Program-made: the position numbers and the translations under genes | Shown here: piece by piece, positions 62,661 through 64,000 of the stretch | Position numbering within the stretch: position 1 is the stretch's first letter | Layout: every line of letters begins with the position of its first letter | Assembly: GCA_029961685.1 (NCBI GenBank) | Contig: JARWKL010000015.1 | Coordinates: 15,870,801 to 15,934,800 of the forward strand | DNA: 64,000 bases | Source of the DNA: Aristolochia californica | Taxonomy: Eukaryota; Streptophyta; Magnoliopsida; Piperales; Aristolochiaceae | Direction of reading: 5' to 3' | Notes under the pieces: model-generated | What the model was told of the DNA's origin: nothing | The model's database searches: none | What the model saw: the letters and a program-made list of their open reading frames with translations, nothing else

Positions 62661-64000
62661 TCCCCAAACATGGATAACAAAATTTTGGTGTTCATTTTTA
62701 GTGCATGAAATAATTCTCTTCACTTACATTAATTAAAGTTTTCAAATTTTTGCCTGGATAAATTCAAAAATTTTCATTTTGTTGTGATCTATTTGCCTTG
62801 TCTTTTTTTTTACGAGAAAAATGGGAGGGTGAAAACTCAAGTTTAGATTTGAAAAAAATTCAACATCCAAAATCGAAATGCACAAATTCTGAGAGAGAAA
62901 ATTCCCGAAAGTATGTGTGATTTTTAAGCATTGTAAACTCTTTTAGTTTTTTATATATTAGGTTTTGCAATCATCGAAAAAGGAGGAGCGAGGCATTTTT
63001 AAATGAGTGTTGACTCCCAAAGCATAAGTCATTTCTAACAGACTTTATAGCTGTTACAAATCATAAATTAATAAAAAAATTTAAGATGATCTATGATTGT
63101 AAGGTCCGCCTTTCGTAAAATTTGCAAAGGGTGGATTGTTTGGCTCAGGTAAATATCCCACCGCATATTAACTTGAGAATTTAATTTTTTCTACCCCTTT
63201 AAATTTTTGGATCATTAGGTCAAAAGCATCTTCAACATGTTTCATGCAGGCATATCATCATTTAAAACATGTTAGGATCAATTAGAAATCTCTTTCTTAA
63301 AAAATTCCACCAAGCTATTAGGGGTTGTACTAGTGGAATTTCTCAAACATGGATAACAAAACTTTGGTGTTCATTTAAAGTGCATGAAATAATTTTCTTC
63401 TCTTACATTTATTATAGTTTTTAGTTTTTTGTATACTTAAACTCTGACATTTTCAATTTGTTGTGATCTATTTGCCTTATCCTTTTGTTTACGAGAAAAA
63501 TGGGAGAGTGAAAACTAAAGTTTGGATTTGAAAAAAAATTGAACATCCAAAATGGAAACGTACAAACACAGAGAGAGATAATTCCAAAAGGTATCTATGA
63601 TTTTTATGCATTGTAAACTCTTTTAGTTTTTTATATATTAGGTTTTGCAATCAACGGAAAAGGGGCGGTGAGGAATTTTTAGCTGAGTGTTGATTCCCAA
63701 ACCATAAGTCATTTCTAACAAAAATTATAGGCGTTACATATCATTAATCGATCAAAAAATTTATGAAGATCTATGATTGTTAGGTCCTCTTTTTGTAAAA
63801 TAGGCAAAAAGTGGGTTGTTTGGGTCTAATAAATATCCCACCACACATTAACTTGAGAATTTAATTTTTTCTCCTCCTTGAAATTTGTGGATCATTAAAT
63901 CATTTGCAACTTCTACATGTTAAGATCAATTAGAAATCTCTTTCTTACAAAATTCCACCAAGCTATTAGGGGTTGTACATGTAGAATTTCCCAAACAAGG

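Larger units (their letters stand above)
1..64000 (+). repeat. Head-to-tail satellite array, ~678-bp monomer, about 93-94 copies
   Basis: One monomer recurs through the whole window in a single orientation. Reading from the G-tract, a typical unit has these landmarks in order: the G-tract, GAGTGTTGACTCCC, CATTAATCGATCAAAAC, GATCTATGATTGTTAGG, AAAAAGTGGGTTGTTTGG, AATATCCCACC, CGTTAACTTGAGAATT, TTTTTTCTACTCC, GGATCATTAGGTCATTTGC, TTCAACATGTTTCAGGC, ATGCATATCC, AACATGTTAGGATC, TTAGAAATCTCTTTC, GCTATTAGGGGTTGTAC, GGAATTTCCCAAACATGG, TTTGGTGTTCATTTTTAG, TTTGTTGTGATCTATTTGCC, GTTTACGAGAAAAA, AAACTCAAGTTTGGATTTG, TTGAACATCCAAAATGG, GAGAGAGATAATTCC, TTTTTTATATATTAGG, then the next G-tract. Distances between successive GTTGACTCCC boxes cluster at 660-685 bp. 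No coding region, tRNA or rDNA unit is recognisable. It resembles centromeric or subtelomeric plant satellites in form; I do not recognise the family. Confidence 0.97.
33501..64000 (+). repeat. Satellite domain C (CCACATTT / TTCCACCAAGC monomers)
   Basis: About 44 monomers. Box positions: 33957, 34636, 35317, 35993, 36663, 37342, 38021, 38697, 39373, 40034, 40722, 41393, 42071, 42999, 43677, 44873, 45537, 46216, 46896, 47571, 48293, 48961, 49641, 50322, 50984, 51615, 52284, 52946, 53606, 54309, 54981, 55627, 56290, 56972, 57641, 58331, 58965, 59640, 60966, 62018, 63012 and 63692. The diagnostic motif is CATATCCACATTTAAAAC, three bases shorter than in domain B. Exceptions with the B or a B-like form sit near 34,880, 36,233, 40,276 and 59,887. 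A TCATC variant of the same spot appears near 50,558, 53,187, 56,526 and 63,249. G-tracts are usually short here, except near 41.3, 48.2 and 54.3 kb. Confidence 0.88.

Noticed and set aside
1..64000. CRISPR array, because of regularly repeated sequence
   Set aside because: The unit is about 678 bp, repeated along its whole length with no unique spacers, and a plant-type retroelement is present.
1..64000. Telomeric or interstitial telomere repeats, from the frequent TTAGG
   Set aside because: The motif is never in tandem and always sits in a different fixed flank within the monomer.

Overview
The window is a plant-type satellite DNA array and, as far as I can see, holds no protein-coding gene. 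Nearly all of it is one head-to-tail tandem repeat with a modal period of about 675-680 bp. There are about 93-94 copies, all in the same orientation, and the sequence is very A+T-rich apart from a G-tract of variable length in each monomer. The short open frames of about 60-90 codons on both strands are the same two frames recurring from monomer to monomer (one plus-strand, one minus-strand, overlapping); I treat them as by-products of the repeat. The best evidence for the kind of organism is a Cassandra-type TRIM retrotransposon, with 5S rRNA sequence inside its LTRs, inserted in the array. Cassandra elements are known from land plants, so this is probably heterochromatin of a flowering plant (centromeric, pericentromeric or subtelomeric). 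I cannot name the species or the satellite.

Layout: (A) 1 to about 13.13 kb, monomers with a CCATATTT form of the diagnostic motif and TTCCAAGC. (B) about 13.13 to 33.5 kb, monomers with CCACCACATTT and TTCCACCAAGC; most of the longest poly-G tracts lie here, with the Cassandra element at 19,005-19,478 and a local two-monomer higher-order repeat at about 23.6-27.7 kb. (C) about 33.5 to 64 kb, monomers with CCACATTT and TTCCACCAAGC. C contains a deletion subclass between about 50.7 and 60.0 kb and a very recent 1,052-bp tandem duplication (60,314-61,365 and 61,366-62,417). The A/B switch falls beside a 54-bp out-of-register partial duplication at 13,079-13,169.

Two sequences foreign to the satellite were seen. 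The first is the Cassandra-like element: LTRs of 199 and 201 bp, a 74-bp internal region, a tRNA-iMet-type primer binding site, a G-rich polypurine-like stretch and a 5-bp TGCAT target duplication. The second is a 362-bp minus-strand element at 11,487-11,848. It looks like a degraded relative: its LTR-like segment aligns colinearly with the 5' part of the Cassandra LTR, and its primer binding site follows where the 5S block would otherwise begin.

The rest of the structure records satellite turnover: poly-G tracts of 13 to 45 bases at one fixed monomer position, truncated monomers whose joints mostly share a few bases, local higher-order repeats, and subfamily blocks. All coordinates were read by eye; subfamily borders are good to roughly half a monomer.
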